A model generated the notes under the pieces. The model was given only the letters and a program-made list of their open reading frames with translations, was not told where the DNA came from and did not search any database. This document shows positions 46,263-54,312 of a stretch of DNA of 64,000 nucleotides, in pieces (the first letter of the stretch is position 1; every line of letters begins with the position of its first letter). Position numbers and translations under genes: made by a program. The stretch is taken from contig NZ_AP027922.1 in NCBI RefSeq assembly GCF_030296835.1, positions 1,612,001 to 1,676,000 of the forward strand, read 5' to 3'. Source of the DNA: Pseudoalteromonas sp. MM1. GTDB taxonomy: Bacteria > Pseudomonadota > Gammaproteobacteria > Enterobacterales > Alteromonadaceae.

Positions 46263-47372
46263 ATGAGCAACCTTGTTATTAGAAAGGCAATTAGCAGTGA
46301 TTTAAACGCACTAATTGATGTTGAAAACGCGTGCTTTAATAACGATAAATTGAGCCCGCGTAGCTTAAAGCGCTGGTTAAGTGCTAAGCACGGTATTTTG
46401 CTAATCGCAGAAAATAGCGAACAAGTATGCGGCTATGGGCTGGTGTGGTGCCATAAAGGCACGCGTTTGGCACGTTTATATTCGCTTGCTGTAAAACCCA
46501 CAATGCAAGGTAAAGGCATTGCCAAAATGCTTTTAGCTGCGCTTGAAAAACAAACGTGTGAGCGCGGGCGAATTTACCTTCGTTTAGAAGTGGCCGTAAA
46601 TAACGACAGTGCTATTGGGCTTTATAAAAGTTTGGGTTACAGAGTGTTTGGCCAATATAGCGATTATTATGACGATCACAGTGATGCGTTGCGAATGCAA
46701 AAAAATATTCGCCAAACGAGTGAGCTAAAAGTAGCGCGATTAACGCCGTGGTATCAGCAAACTACCGAGTTTACCTGTGGGCCAGCGGCGTTATTAATGG
46801 CAATGGGGGCACTTAAGCCAACAACCGAGCTTAGCCAATCACATGAGCTGGCACTTTGGCGTGAAGGTACCACCATTTTTATGACCTCAGGCCATGGTGG
46901 TTGCCATCCGTTTGGTTTGGCACTTGCCGCTAATAAGCGTGGTTTTAAAAGCGAGGTAATGGTTAATACCACAGAGCCTTTGTTTTTAGATGGCGTACGC
47001 AATGAAAACAAAAAAGTGGTACTTGCCACCGTGCATCAACAATTTGTAGATGGTATTGCACAGGCAAATATACCGCTTGTGCATAAAGATGTTGAGCTTG
47101 AGCATATTGAACAGTGGTTAAGCGAAGGCTTTAGTGTGCTCTTATTAATTAGCACATACAGTTTTGATGGTAAAAAATCACCTCATTGGGTGTGCGTTAC
47201 CCACCTTGATGAGCACTGCGTGTATGTTCATGACCCGTTTTGCGAGCCAGGAAGCGACAAACAACTCGCAATAGATTGCCAGTACGTACCTATAGCACGC
47301 AGTGATTTTAGTAAAATGTCAGCATTTGGTGGCCAACGGCTAAGAACCGCAGTGGCCATTGCTAATAATTAA
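46263..47372 (+). CDS. GNAT acetyltransferase fused to a peptidase-C39-like domain
   Basis: A 369-residue fusion. Residues 1-150 are a GNAT acetyltransferase, with LYSLAVKPTMQGKGIAKMLL as the acetyl-CoA site and a RimI-like C-terminal NDSAIGLYKSLGYRV. Residues 160-369 are a papain-like C39 domain: Cys172 in EFTCGPAAL, a histidine in SPHWVCV and an aspartate in VHDPF form the triad. C39 proteases cut leader peptides at double-glycine sites, but here there is no ABC transporter, so the domain may act on another target. An upstream GTG at 46251 overlaps the preceding gene and is a possible start. It is co-transcribed with the ATP-grasp gene. Confidence 0.86.
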   Translation: MSNLVIRKAISSDLNALIDVENACFNNDKLSPRSLKRWLSAKHGILLIAENSEQVCGYGLVWCHKGTRLARLYSLAVKPTMQGKGIAKMLLAALEKQTCERGRIYLRLEVAVNNDSAIGLYKSLGYRVFGQYSDYYDDHSDALRMQKNIRQTSELKVARLTPWYQQTTEFTCGPAALLMAMGALKPTTELSQSHELALWREGTTIFMTSGHGGCHPFGLALAANKRGFKSEVMVNTTEPLFLDGVRNENKKVVLATVHQQFVDGIAQANIPLVHKDVELEHIEQWLSEGFSVLLLISTYSFDGKKSPHWVCVTHLDEHCVYVHDPFCEPGSDKQLAIDCQYVPIARSDFSKMSAFGGQRLRTAVAIANN

Positions 47373-47389
47373 TAGGTTTAATGTAAAGA

Positions 47390-47902
47390 GTGACTTTTTT
47401 AGATTTAATTGATGTAGCCCCTTATTCTTGGGCAGCCATTGGCACCGCCGCTTTTTGTGGTGCCATAATTGGTTTAGAGCGCCAGTTACGCGGTAAACCT
47501 GTGGGTATTCGCACATCTGCTTTAATAACTTTAGGCACGTATTTGTTTTTATCGACCGCGTTTAACTTACAAGGCGATGTAATTGATCATTCTCGTGTAG
47601 TGGGGCAAATAATTACAGGTATAGGCTTTTTAGGCGCTGGCGTAATGCTTGCAAAAGACGGAGCCGTAGTAGGGGTTACCTCAGCTGCAACCATTTGGGT
47701 GCTTGCCTCTATTGGCGTAATGATAGCCACCGACAATCTAGCTGCTGCCATTAAGCTTTCGGTGCTGGTGGTTGGTATTTTATATGGGGTAGATGTACTA
47801 GAGGCAAAATTTAAAAGCTTAAGTAAAGGCGTCCATACTAAAGTAAAAAATTATCAAAAACGTTACTACCGAAAAGACTTTAATGACCCAGAACGCCACT
47901 GA
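47390..47902 (+). CDS. MgtC/SapB-family inner-membrane protein
   Basis: A 170-residue protein with four membrane segments in the first 135 residues. The family signature is ILGLERQLRGKPVGIRT-like (here IGLERQLRGKPVGIRTSALI, about 27-46), followed by GIGFLGAGVML (about 75-85). The tail is basic. The family's founding member helps survival at low magnesium, and related proteins act on envelope stress; the role of this one is unknown. The start is GTG 47390, only 17 bases after the preceding stop, so it may be in the same operon as the ATP-grasp and GNAT-C39 genes. A terminator follows. Confidence 0.88.
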   Translation: MTFLDLIDVAPYSWAAIGTAAFCGAIIGLERQLRGKPVGIRTSALITLGTYLFLSTAFNLQGDVIDHSRVVGQIITGIGFLGAGVMLAKDGAVVGVTSAATIWVLASIGVMIATDNLAAAIKLSVLVVGILYGVDVLEAKFKSLSKGVHTKVKNYQKRYYRKDFNDPERH

Positions 47903-47905
47903 TTT

Positions 47906-47928
47906 AACGCCACTAATTTAGTGGCGTT
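47906..47928. terminator. Terminator between the MgtC-like gene and the GlxA-type gene
   Basis: AACGCCACTA, loop ATT, TAGTGGCGTT gives a perfect 10-bp stem between convergent genes. The flanking T- and A-runs are short, so termination strength is uncertain. Confidence 0.7.
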
Positions 47929-47938
47929 ATTATTTGCA

Positions 47939-48949
47939 TTAACCAAATAACTTTCTTCTCACTACTTTTCTATACTCGCTTGGCGTTTGGCTTAGCACTT
48001 TTTTAAATACGCGAGTTAGATGGCCTTGGTCGTTATAGCCAACCTCAAGCGCCACTTCTTGAATAGTTAAATTAGACGACGCTAATAACTCTTTAGCACC
48101 TTCAACCCGTAATTGTTGCCAATATTCTATCGGACTTTGGTTAGTGGCAAGTTTAAAGCGCCGTGTAAAGGTACGGTAGCTTAAACTAAATTGTGCCGCT
48201 ACTTCTTGTAGGTTTAACTCGCTGGCTAAATTGGTTTTAAGCCAAAACTGAATTTGCGCTATTAGTTCATCTGGGTGGCGGTCAACCGCGCCTTCAAGGT
48301 AGCGCTGATCTTCGTAGGGTTTACGTACTTCGTGCGAAAAGTTACGTTCTACGTGCTGCGCAGCTGCTTTGCCGTAATATTGGCTAATAATATGTACGAT
48401 CACATCGGCAAGGGCATTTAAGCTTGCCACCGTATACATGCGCTCAGATTGGGTGATAAAAAAGTCGGGCTTTAGGCTGACCAAAGGGTAGTCGTGGCTA
48501 AATTGTTTTGCATAATGCCAATGGGTTGTTGCGGGGTGCCCATCAAGTAACCCTGCCTCTGCAACTAAGCAATTACCAGTACCCACACCAATTAGTTGGC
48601 TGCCAGTTTCAAAACTTTCTTGCAGCCATTCAACCACTTCTTTATTAGTACGAACAACTGGGCGAGGGTTTCGCCATATACCGGGTACAATAATTAAATC
48701 GTTATGCGGTGCGTTGGCTGTAGTGAAATCGGGAACTATAGCAAGACCAGTACGGTTTTGTATTGGCTCATTATTTTTAGCAATTAAATTTATACTAAGT
48801 GGTCTAAAATCAGCTTGGTTTAAATGGCCTTTTGCATAGGCTTCGCCGGCTCTTAGCATTTCAATAGGGAGTGTTAAACTGGTAATAAGTAAATGCGGGT
48901 ATACTGCTATGGCAATATTTAACGCTGGGTTTACTGATTTGTTATTCAT
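47939..48949 (-). CDS. GlxA-type regulator (AraC helix-turn-helix with DJ-1/PfpI-like domain)
   Basis: A 336-residue transcription factor. The N-terminal half (about 8-195) is a DJ-1/PfpI-like domain with VGTGNCLVAEAGLLDG at the nucleophile elbow. The C-terminal half (about 230-336) has the two AraC helix-turn-helix motifs: LNLQEVAAQFSLSYRTFTRRFK and LTIQEVALEVGYNDQGHLTRVFKKV. Such regulators usually activate a nearby gene. It diverges from the beta-ketoacyl synthase gene with 124 bases between, so that gene is its likely target. Confidence 0.87.
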   Translation of the reverse strand: MNNKSVNPALNIAIAVYPHLLITSLTLPIEMLRAGEAYAKGHLNQADFRPLSINLIAKNNEPIQNRTGLAIVPDFTTANAPHNDLIIVPGIWRNPRPVVRTNKEVVEWLQESFETGSQLIGVGTGNCLVAEAGLLDGHPATTHWHYAKQFSHDYPLVSLKPDFFITQSERMYTVASLNALADVIVHIISQYYGKAAAQHVERNFSHEVRKPYEDQRYLEGAVDRHPDELIAQIQFWLKTNLASELNLQEVAAQFSLSYRTFTRRFKLATNQSPIEYWQQLRVEGAKELLASSNLTIQEVALEVGYNDQGHLTRVFKKVLSQTPSEYRKVVRRKLFG

Positions 48950-49073
48950 GTGAATGCTCCGACCAGTATTTTTTGGCCTTTAATGCTGAATATTTGGCTA
49001 TTAAAGCACAAAGTGCTGTGGTGAATCCAATTAAACTGTTTGCTTCTCCTATAACACGTTTTAAAGGTTAATT

Positions 49074-50981
49074 ATGACAGCATTACCTGTAATTGTAGGC
49101 ATGGGCGGTATTAACGCCGCAGGCCGAACTTCTTTCCATCAAGGTTACCGCCGTATCGTGTTAGATGCATTAAACGCACAAGATCGTAGTGAAACATTTT
49201 TAGGCCTCGCCACATTAATGAACTTGGTACGCGTTGTTGATGGCCAATTACAAGATACAAACGGTAATAATGTTGAGCAAAGCGACATAGAAGCACGCTT
49301 TGGTGAGCAAATTATTGCTGGCACACTTATTCGTAAAATTGAAAAAGAGCACTTTGATGCAGATGCCACACCTTGGCAGCAAAAAATGACATTAAAGACA
49401 TCTGACGAAAACGCAATTGTATTTGAAACTCGCGCTCGCGATTTACCAACGCCGGTTCCGGCGAGTTGGCAGGTTGAAGAGCTTGAAGGCAAAAAGGTAA
49501 AAGTAACCATAGCCGCAGAGCTAGACGTAAAGCTTGACTCTACCCGTGACAACCCGATTAAATCGGCGGGGCAGTTTCCTACTGGGTTTGATCCATCAAT
49601 AATGTATAACAGCCGTTATCAGCCACGCGGTTTGCAAGCCACCATATTTGCTGCAAACGACGCTATTAAGTCAACTGGGCTTGACTGGCAACGTATAATG
49701 AATAGCGTAGAGCCAGATAAAATTGGTACCTATTCAGCCTCTGTTATTGGCCAAATGGACGATAAAGGATTAGGTGGTTTAGTTAAAGCGCGCCAGCAGG
49801 GCGATCGTGTTAGTACTAAGCAATTAGCACTTGGCTTAAATACGATGTCTACTGATTTTATAAACGCGTACGTTACAGGTAATGTAGGTACTACGTTTTC
49901 TACCTCGGGCGCATGTGCCACATTTTTATATAACTTACGCGCTGCAGTAAACGATATTCAAGCTGGGCGTACCCGTGTTGCGGTTGTTGCAAGTGTTGAA
50001 TGCGCTATAACGCCTGAAGTAGTCGAAGGCTTTGGTAATATGAGCGCCCTTGCAAATGTTGAAGGCCTGCGCCGTTTAGATAACTTAAGCAGTGAACAAG
50101 AGCCTGATTACCGTAAAAGCAGCCGCCCGTTTGGCGAAAACTGTGGTTTTACATTAGGTGAAGGCGCGCAAGTGACTATTTTAATGGATGATGCATTAGC
50201 ACTAGAGCTTGGTGCAGACATTATGGGCTCAGTACCAGATGTATTTGTAAATGCCGATGGCATTAAAAAATCAATCACCTCGCCGGGCCCAGGTAATTAC
50301 ATTACCATGGCTAAATCTGCGGCATTGGCAACAAGCTTATTAGGTAAAGACGCGCTACAAAATCGCAGCTTTATTTTAGCGCATGGTTCAAGTACGCCAC
50401 AAAATAGAGTAACTGAGTCACTTATTTATCATAAAGTAGCACAAACCTTTGCCATTGATAGCTGGAAAGTAACAGCGCCAAAAGCTTATGTAGGGCATAC
50501 AATTGCCCCTGCTAGTGGCGATCAGCTTGCGATAGCGCTGGGTGTATTTAGCCATAATATTATGCCGGGTATTACGACTATAGATAAAGTTGCTGACGAT
50601 GTTTATGCAGATCACTTAGATATACGTAACAGTCATTATGATTGCGGCGATTTGGACATAGCTTTTATAAACTCAAAAGGCTTTGGCGGTAATAACGCCA
50701 CTGCGACTGTACTTAGCGCTAAAGTAACAATGCAAATGCTTGCTAAGCGCCATGGTGAAAAAGCAATGAGTAATTACGCTGATAAGCATACATCTGTTGT
50801 TGCTGCGCAAAATACCTATAAAGCACAAGCAGATCTAGGCAAGTACGAATTAGTATACCGTTTTGGCGATGGCGCCATAGATGATAACGATATTGTAATT
50901 GGCGAAGAGGGCATTGAACTACCTGGTTTTGATAAAGCCATTTCGTTTACTACAACCAACTCCTATCAAGATATGTTTTAA
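49074..50981 (+). CDS. Long beta-ketoacyl synthase (FabB/FabF-like)
   Basis: A 635-residue thiolase-fold condensing enzyme, about 200 residues longer than FabB or FabF. The extra length lies mainly in the N-terminal 200 residues, starting MTALPVIVGMGGINAAG. The Cys-His-His triad is visible: Cys281 in FSTSGACATFLYN, the histidine in LAHGSSTPQN and the histidine in KAYVGHTIAPASGD. Such long synthases occur in marine gammaproteobacteria beside an AraC-type regulator. No acyl carrier protein or other synthase domain is adjacent, so it probably uses the ACP of fatty-acid synthesis; the product is unknown. A terminator follows. Confidence 0.87.
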   Translation: MTALPVIVGMGGINAAGRTSFHQGYRRIVLDALNAQDRSETFLGLATLMNLVRVVDGQLQDTNGNNVEQSDIEARFGEQIIAGTLIRKIEKEHFDADATPWQQKMTLKTSDENAIVFETRARDLPTPVPASWQVEELEGKKVKVTIAAELDVKLDSTRDNPIKSAGQFPTGFDPSIMYNSRYQPRGLQATIFAANDAIKSTGLDWQRIMNSVEPDKIGTYSASVIGQMDDKGLGGLVKARQQGDRVSTKQLALGLNTMSTDFINAYVTGNVGTTFSTSGACATFLYNLRAAVNDIQAGRTRVAVVASVECAITPEVVEGFGNMSALANVEGLRRLDNLSSEQEPDYRKSSRPFGENCGFTLGEGAQVTILMDDALALELGADIMGSVPDVFVNADGIKKSITSPGPGNYITMAKSAALATSLLGKDALQNRSFILAHGSSTPQNRVTESLIYHKVAQTFAIDSWKVTAPKAYVGHTIAPASGDQLAIALGVFSHNIMPGITTIDKVADDVYADHLDIRNSHYDCGDLDIAFINSKGFGGNNATATVLSAKVTMQMLAKRHGEKAMSNYADKHTSVVAAQNTYKAQADLGKYELVYRFGDGAIDDNDIVIGEEGIELPGFDKAISFTTTNSYQDMF

Positions 50982-51000
50982 GCACACATACTTGAATCCA

Positions 51001-51027
51001 AAGGCGCTGTTTAAGGCGCCTTTTTTT
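51001..51027 (+). terminator. Terminator of the beta-ketoacyl synthase gene
   Basis: AAGGCGC, 8-base loop, GCGCCTT and then T-run. Confidence 0.8.
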
Positions 51028-51154
51028 ATGCTTGAATTTTACCTAGCTGAGTTTTGCTGCGATTAAAAAACAATCGCTTTTGTTGTTTCTTGTATTGCGT
51101 TTATGGGCTAGATTTGTTTTTATATTAGAAACATAATCTAGGATGGATAAATCG

Positions 51155-52180
51155 ATGAAAAAACGTTTACTCGCACTTTCTTTAGCTTCAACCTTTACTC
51201 ACCTATCTGCATCAGCGGATGACTTTGTACCTGCACAGGTAATAAATAAAAATTACGACCAGCTCACTAATACGTCACCACGCGCATCAAGGTTAGAAGG
51301 CATTAACTTAAGTAGCTACGTGGTTGATAAAAACGGGCAGGTGAGTGATATCGAAATTGTAGCCACGGCAGGGCAAAAAAAATATCAACGAGAAGTCGTC
51401 GATTACGTTTCTAAACTTAATTATAAAAGTGCACAAATTAATGGCGGTGCTGTTTCTACAGCTAAAACTATTACGGTAAGCTCACAAAATGTACATGCTA
51501 GTTTTTCAAACGATCAGGCATCTCCTGGCTTTTTTAAAGATTATGAAAAAGCCAGCCAGCTTATCGATGATAAAAAGTTTGATGAAGCTAAAACGTATAT
51601 TACTGAGCTTGAAAACGAACATACTAAAAACACCGTTGAAATAGTTTTACTGGCTTGGCTTAAAAGCCAACATAGCTACTTTGTAAAGGATTGGAAAAGC
51701 TTTGATAAGTCTATTTATGAAGCGTTTTTGTTTAGAGATAACTTGCCGGATCAAATAAAAAAACGCGTTATTAAAAATGCGCTACAGTGGTTTATTTCAA
51801 AGCAAGATTACGTACGTGCTTACGATGCAATTGATGCATTAGGCGATATAGAATCTATAACCTTTTCAGAGCAAAACAAAGCGCAGCTATTAGCGCAAGT
51901 AAACGATATATATAAAAATTCGGGTGATATTAATCAGCAAATTTCACTTGAGTCTGAGCAGGCTGTTTTACCTTTATTGTCTAAAAGCGAAGCTGTATTA
52001 AAGGCTGAAAAACCATTGTCTAAAGTTCAGCTTAGATGTGAAAACAAAGTAGTGGATTACGATACAAGCGCTATTGATAAAATTGTAATTTCTAAAAATG
52101 ATATGCGCTGTGGATTATTAATTAAAAGTGCTCATGCCCAAACTGTGACCCTAAAACAAAGTGGTAAAAGCTTTTTATAG
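51155..52180 (+). CDS. Secreted protein with TonB-C-like domain and helical repeats
   Basis: A 341-residue periplasmic protein. ATG 51155 is chosen because AGGATGGA stands 8 bases upstream; an in-frame ATG at 51143 lies inside that ribosome site. The signal peptide ends ASA-DDF (about residue 22). Residues 25-110 look like a TonB C-terminal-type domain (GINLSSYVVDKNGQVSDIEIVATAG), without the membrane anchor and proline-rich linker of TonB. Residues 120-260 are helical, TPR-like (PGFFKDYEKASQLIDDKKFDEA). The last 60 residues have two cysteines. Its partners are unknown; it is a single-gene unit closed by a terminator. Confidence 0.7.
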   Translation: MKKRLLALSLASTFTHLSASADDFVPAQVINKNYDQLTNTSPRASRLEGINLSSYVVDKNGQVSDIEIVATAGQKKYQREVVDYVSKLNYKSAQINGGAVSTAKTITVSSQNVHASFSNDQASPGFFKDYEKASQLIDDKKFDEAKTYITELENEHTKNTVEIVLLAWLKSQHSYFVKDWKSFDKSIYEAFLFRDNLPDQIKKRVIKNALQWFISKQDYVRAYDAIDALGDIESITFSEQNKAQLLAQVNDIYKNSGDINQQISLESEQAVLPLLSKSEAVLKAEKPLSKVQLRCENKVVDYDTSAIDKIVISKNDMRCGLLIKSAHAQTVTLKQSGKSFL

Positions 52181-52204
52181 CTATTGAGCAAGCTCGCTTA
52201 TCAA

Positions 52205-52236
52205 TAAAAACCCCGCAGTGTATGCGGGGTTTTGTT
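52205..52236. terminator. Terminator between the TonB-C-like gene and the DUF1624-type gene
   Basis: AAAACCCCGCA, loop GTG, TGCGGGGTTTTGTTTT, placed between convergent genes and usable in both directions. Confidence 0.85.
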
Positions 52237-53421
52237 TTAAATGTATTTAGCAATTAAGCTGTGTTTGTTATTGCGCTTCCAACCTAAATAGCGTTTAGCA
52301 AGTAGCGTTGTTAACCCTATAACCACAGCTATAAATAATAGGGTTGCGCCATAACTCATACCGTAACCAGCTGGAAGGCCTACTAATGTATCTCCGTAAG
52401 TCATATCGCTAAAATTAAGCCCTAAAACGGGGATTAGTAGCCAAGCTAATGCGTGCAATAAGTACAAATGTACAAGGTATGAAAACATACTGGTTTTTCC
52501 GAGCACTTGTAAAAAGTCACGAGAAAAATCGGTTTTTAGATGGCTTAAACACTTAAGTGCAATAAGCCCAAGGCCTACTGTGAGCAACATGAACTGTAAT
52601 GACAGTGGGTACTTTGTAGGGTTTAAAAACGACATAACGGTTTCAAACGTATGGTCATGAATTGTAAAAGTTGAAGTATCGCCGTATAAATTAAAACCTC
52701 GTAATACTGCATATAAAGCTAAGCAACTTACACCAAGTAAAGCAGCATGGTTTATTGATTTTGTACTGTATTGTTTTGCTTTGTAATAAACACCAGCGCA
52801 ATAAGCGAGTGCCATTAAGCCTACAATGGGGGCTACAGGGTAGGTTGTTCTGATTTTAAAATCGAAAGGCAGTTCGAGTACATTTTTTTGATGAGCGATA
52901 GACCAAAGCGTATTTGCTAGCGTATTAGGCTCAAAACTTACACCATCAAACATATTGTGGCCAAATACTAATAATAGGCCAGCTATAAATACAGCATGTA
53001 GGCCAATTAAACGAAGCAGCCCCAGCATTACAAATCCCCAGCCAATAGCCCATATAACTTGTGCGTATAACATTGGAAATAACGGGTTAAAGCTCCACGA
53101 CCATGAGACGATTGTAAATTCAAACAAAATAAGTACCAAACCGCGGACAATCAAGTTTTGTGAAAATGCTTTGGTGGAGGCATATTTATGCTCGGTTATA
53201 GCCGCCGAAAGCCCCGCTAAAAATACAAATAAAGGGGCGCAAAAGTGTGAAACAAAGCGCGTAAAAAAGGTGAGGGGATCAGTCCCTGGAATAGTCATCG
53301 GGTCGGTGACTGAATAATTTAGGCAGTAATACATGCCATGGTCTATCACCATAAAAATGATGATAATACCTCGAAGTAAATCAATGTGATGCAATCGAGG
53401 CGTTACGGAAGGGGTCGACAT
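52237..53421 (-). CDS. DUF1624-type membrane protein (heparan-alpha-glucosaminide N-acetyltransferase-like)
   Basis: A 394-residue inner-membrane protein with about ten membrane helices. The N-terminus RLHHIDLLRGIIIIFMVIDHGMYY matches the DUF1624/YeiB-like acyltransferase superfamily, in which a conserved Asp-Arg and a histidine (IDHG) handle an acyl group across the membrane. The histidine and FLAGLSAAI motif (about 74-82) are present. ATG 53421 is preferred over an in-frame TTG 12 bases upstream. It is monocistronic and its substrate is unknown. Confidence 0.82.
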   Translation of the reverse strand: MSTPSVTPRLHHIDLLRGIIIIFMVIDHGMYYCLNYSVTDPMTIPGTDPLTFFTRFVSHFCAPLFVFLAGLSAAITEHKYASTKAFSQNLIVRGLVLILFEFTIVSWSWSFNPLFPMLYAQVIWAIGWGFVMLGLLRLIGLHAVFIAGLLLVFGHNMFDGVSFEPNTLANTLWSIAHQKNVLELPFDFKIRTTYPVAPIVGLMALAYCAGVYYKAKQYSTKSINHAALLGVSCLALYAVLRGFNLYGDTSTFTIHDHTFETVMSFLNPTKYPLSLQFMLLTVGLGLIALKCLSHLKTDFSRDFLQVLGKTSMFSYLVHLYLLHALAWLLIPVLGLNFSDMTYGDTLVGLPAGYGMSYGATLLFIAVVIGLTTLLAKRYLGWKRNNKHSLIAKYI

Positions 53422-53563
53422 AGTTAAGCTCAAAACGCGTGTTGAAAATTTACCGGTATTATATGTTATATAATAACGCCATGCGAGTTTGAGGGAGTTA
53501 GTTTATGTGCATGTAAGCTGCACTTTTTAAAGTTGGTAAAAAGTTTAGTATTCAGATTTGTGG

Positions 53564-53980
53564 CTATTTAAACTTTTTAACGTACCTGAGTGTTATAAAA
53601 TTAATAACAGCGAGCAGTATCGCTATTTCATAACGGCTGTAGGCTACAGCAATGCCAATTAACCCCATATTCCAGATACTTGCTGCGGTTGCAGTGCCTG
53701 ATGTTGACTTATTATTTTTTAAAATTGCACCACCGCCTATAAAACCAATACCAGTGATTATGCCTTGTAGCATTTTAGACTGCGCTTCTGCGCCATCTAA
53801 AACCGACATAGCTATTAATGCATACCCACACGATGCTACGGCAACTAATGGAAAAGTTCTTAACCCTGCACCATCGTGGCTGCGCTCTCTATCGTAAGCC
53901 ATAGGAAGAGCCAGTAAATAGGCTATGCCGAGGTGAATTAAATTATCTATGATTTCGTTCCATTGTAAATCAATTTCCAT
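53564..53980 (-). CDS. MgtC/SapB-family inner-membrane protein (short form)
   Basis: A 138-residue protein with four membrane segments. It keeps the family motifs YDRERSHDGAGLRTFPLVAVASCGY (about 25-50) and IITGIGFIGGGAILKN (about 74-89) and lacks a C-terminal domain. It is one of two MgtC-like proteins in the window and is not close in sequence to the one at 47390. It stands alone, with 140 bases of nothing recognisable on the 3' side and about 330 bases on the other. Confidence 0.88.
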   Translation of the reverse strand: MEIDLQWNEIIDNLIHLGIAYLLALPMAYDRERSHDGAGLRTFPLVAVASCGYALIAMSVLDGAEAQSKMLQGIITGIGFIGGGAILKNNKSTSGTATAASIWNMGLIGIAVAYSRYEIAILLAVINFITLRYVKKFK

Positions 53981-54312
53981 TGTTATTCCTGTTGGTAAAG
54001 TTTGTAAATTAATAGCAATAGATAAGCCAACTTAAAACTAATTATAAAACAGTGACTTATTAGTTAATTGTGCCCCTAAAGTTAAAAGAACTAGAAACAT
54101 TTACACAATCAGTTACGCTTTTACTCAATAATGAACATAAATAGCAATGTGCAGACGTTGCTTTTTAGAGAATTTAAATAACACGTTTTTCATTACTTCC
54201 GCCGAGGTTTTCACCTATTAAACCCTAAATTAGCTCACTTAATTAAGCAATTGGCATAAGAAGATTTGAACTGTGTATTAAAGCGCCTTATTCTTTTAAA
54301 CATAAACAACAT
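53981..54312. other. Intergenic region with a degenerate MITE-like copy
   Basis: A 332-base divergent gap. From about 54180 to 54260 it contains ACACGTTTTT and later TAGCTCACTTAATTAAGCAA followed by TTGGCATAA, in the order and spacing of the right half of the element at 9822-9984. I take it for an old, decayed copy. Nothing else was recognised. Confidence 0.5.
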
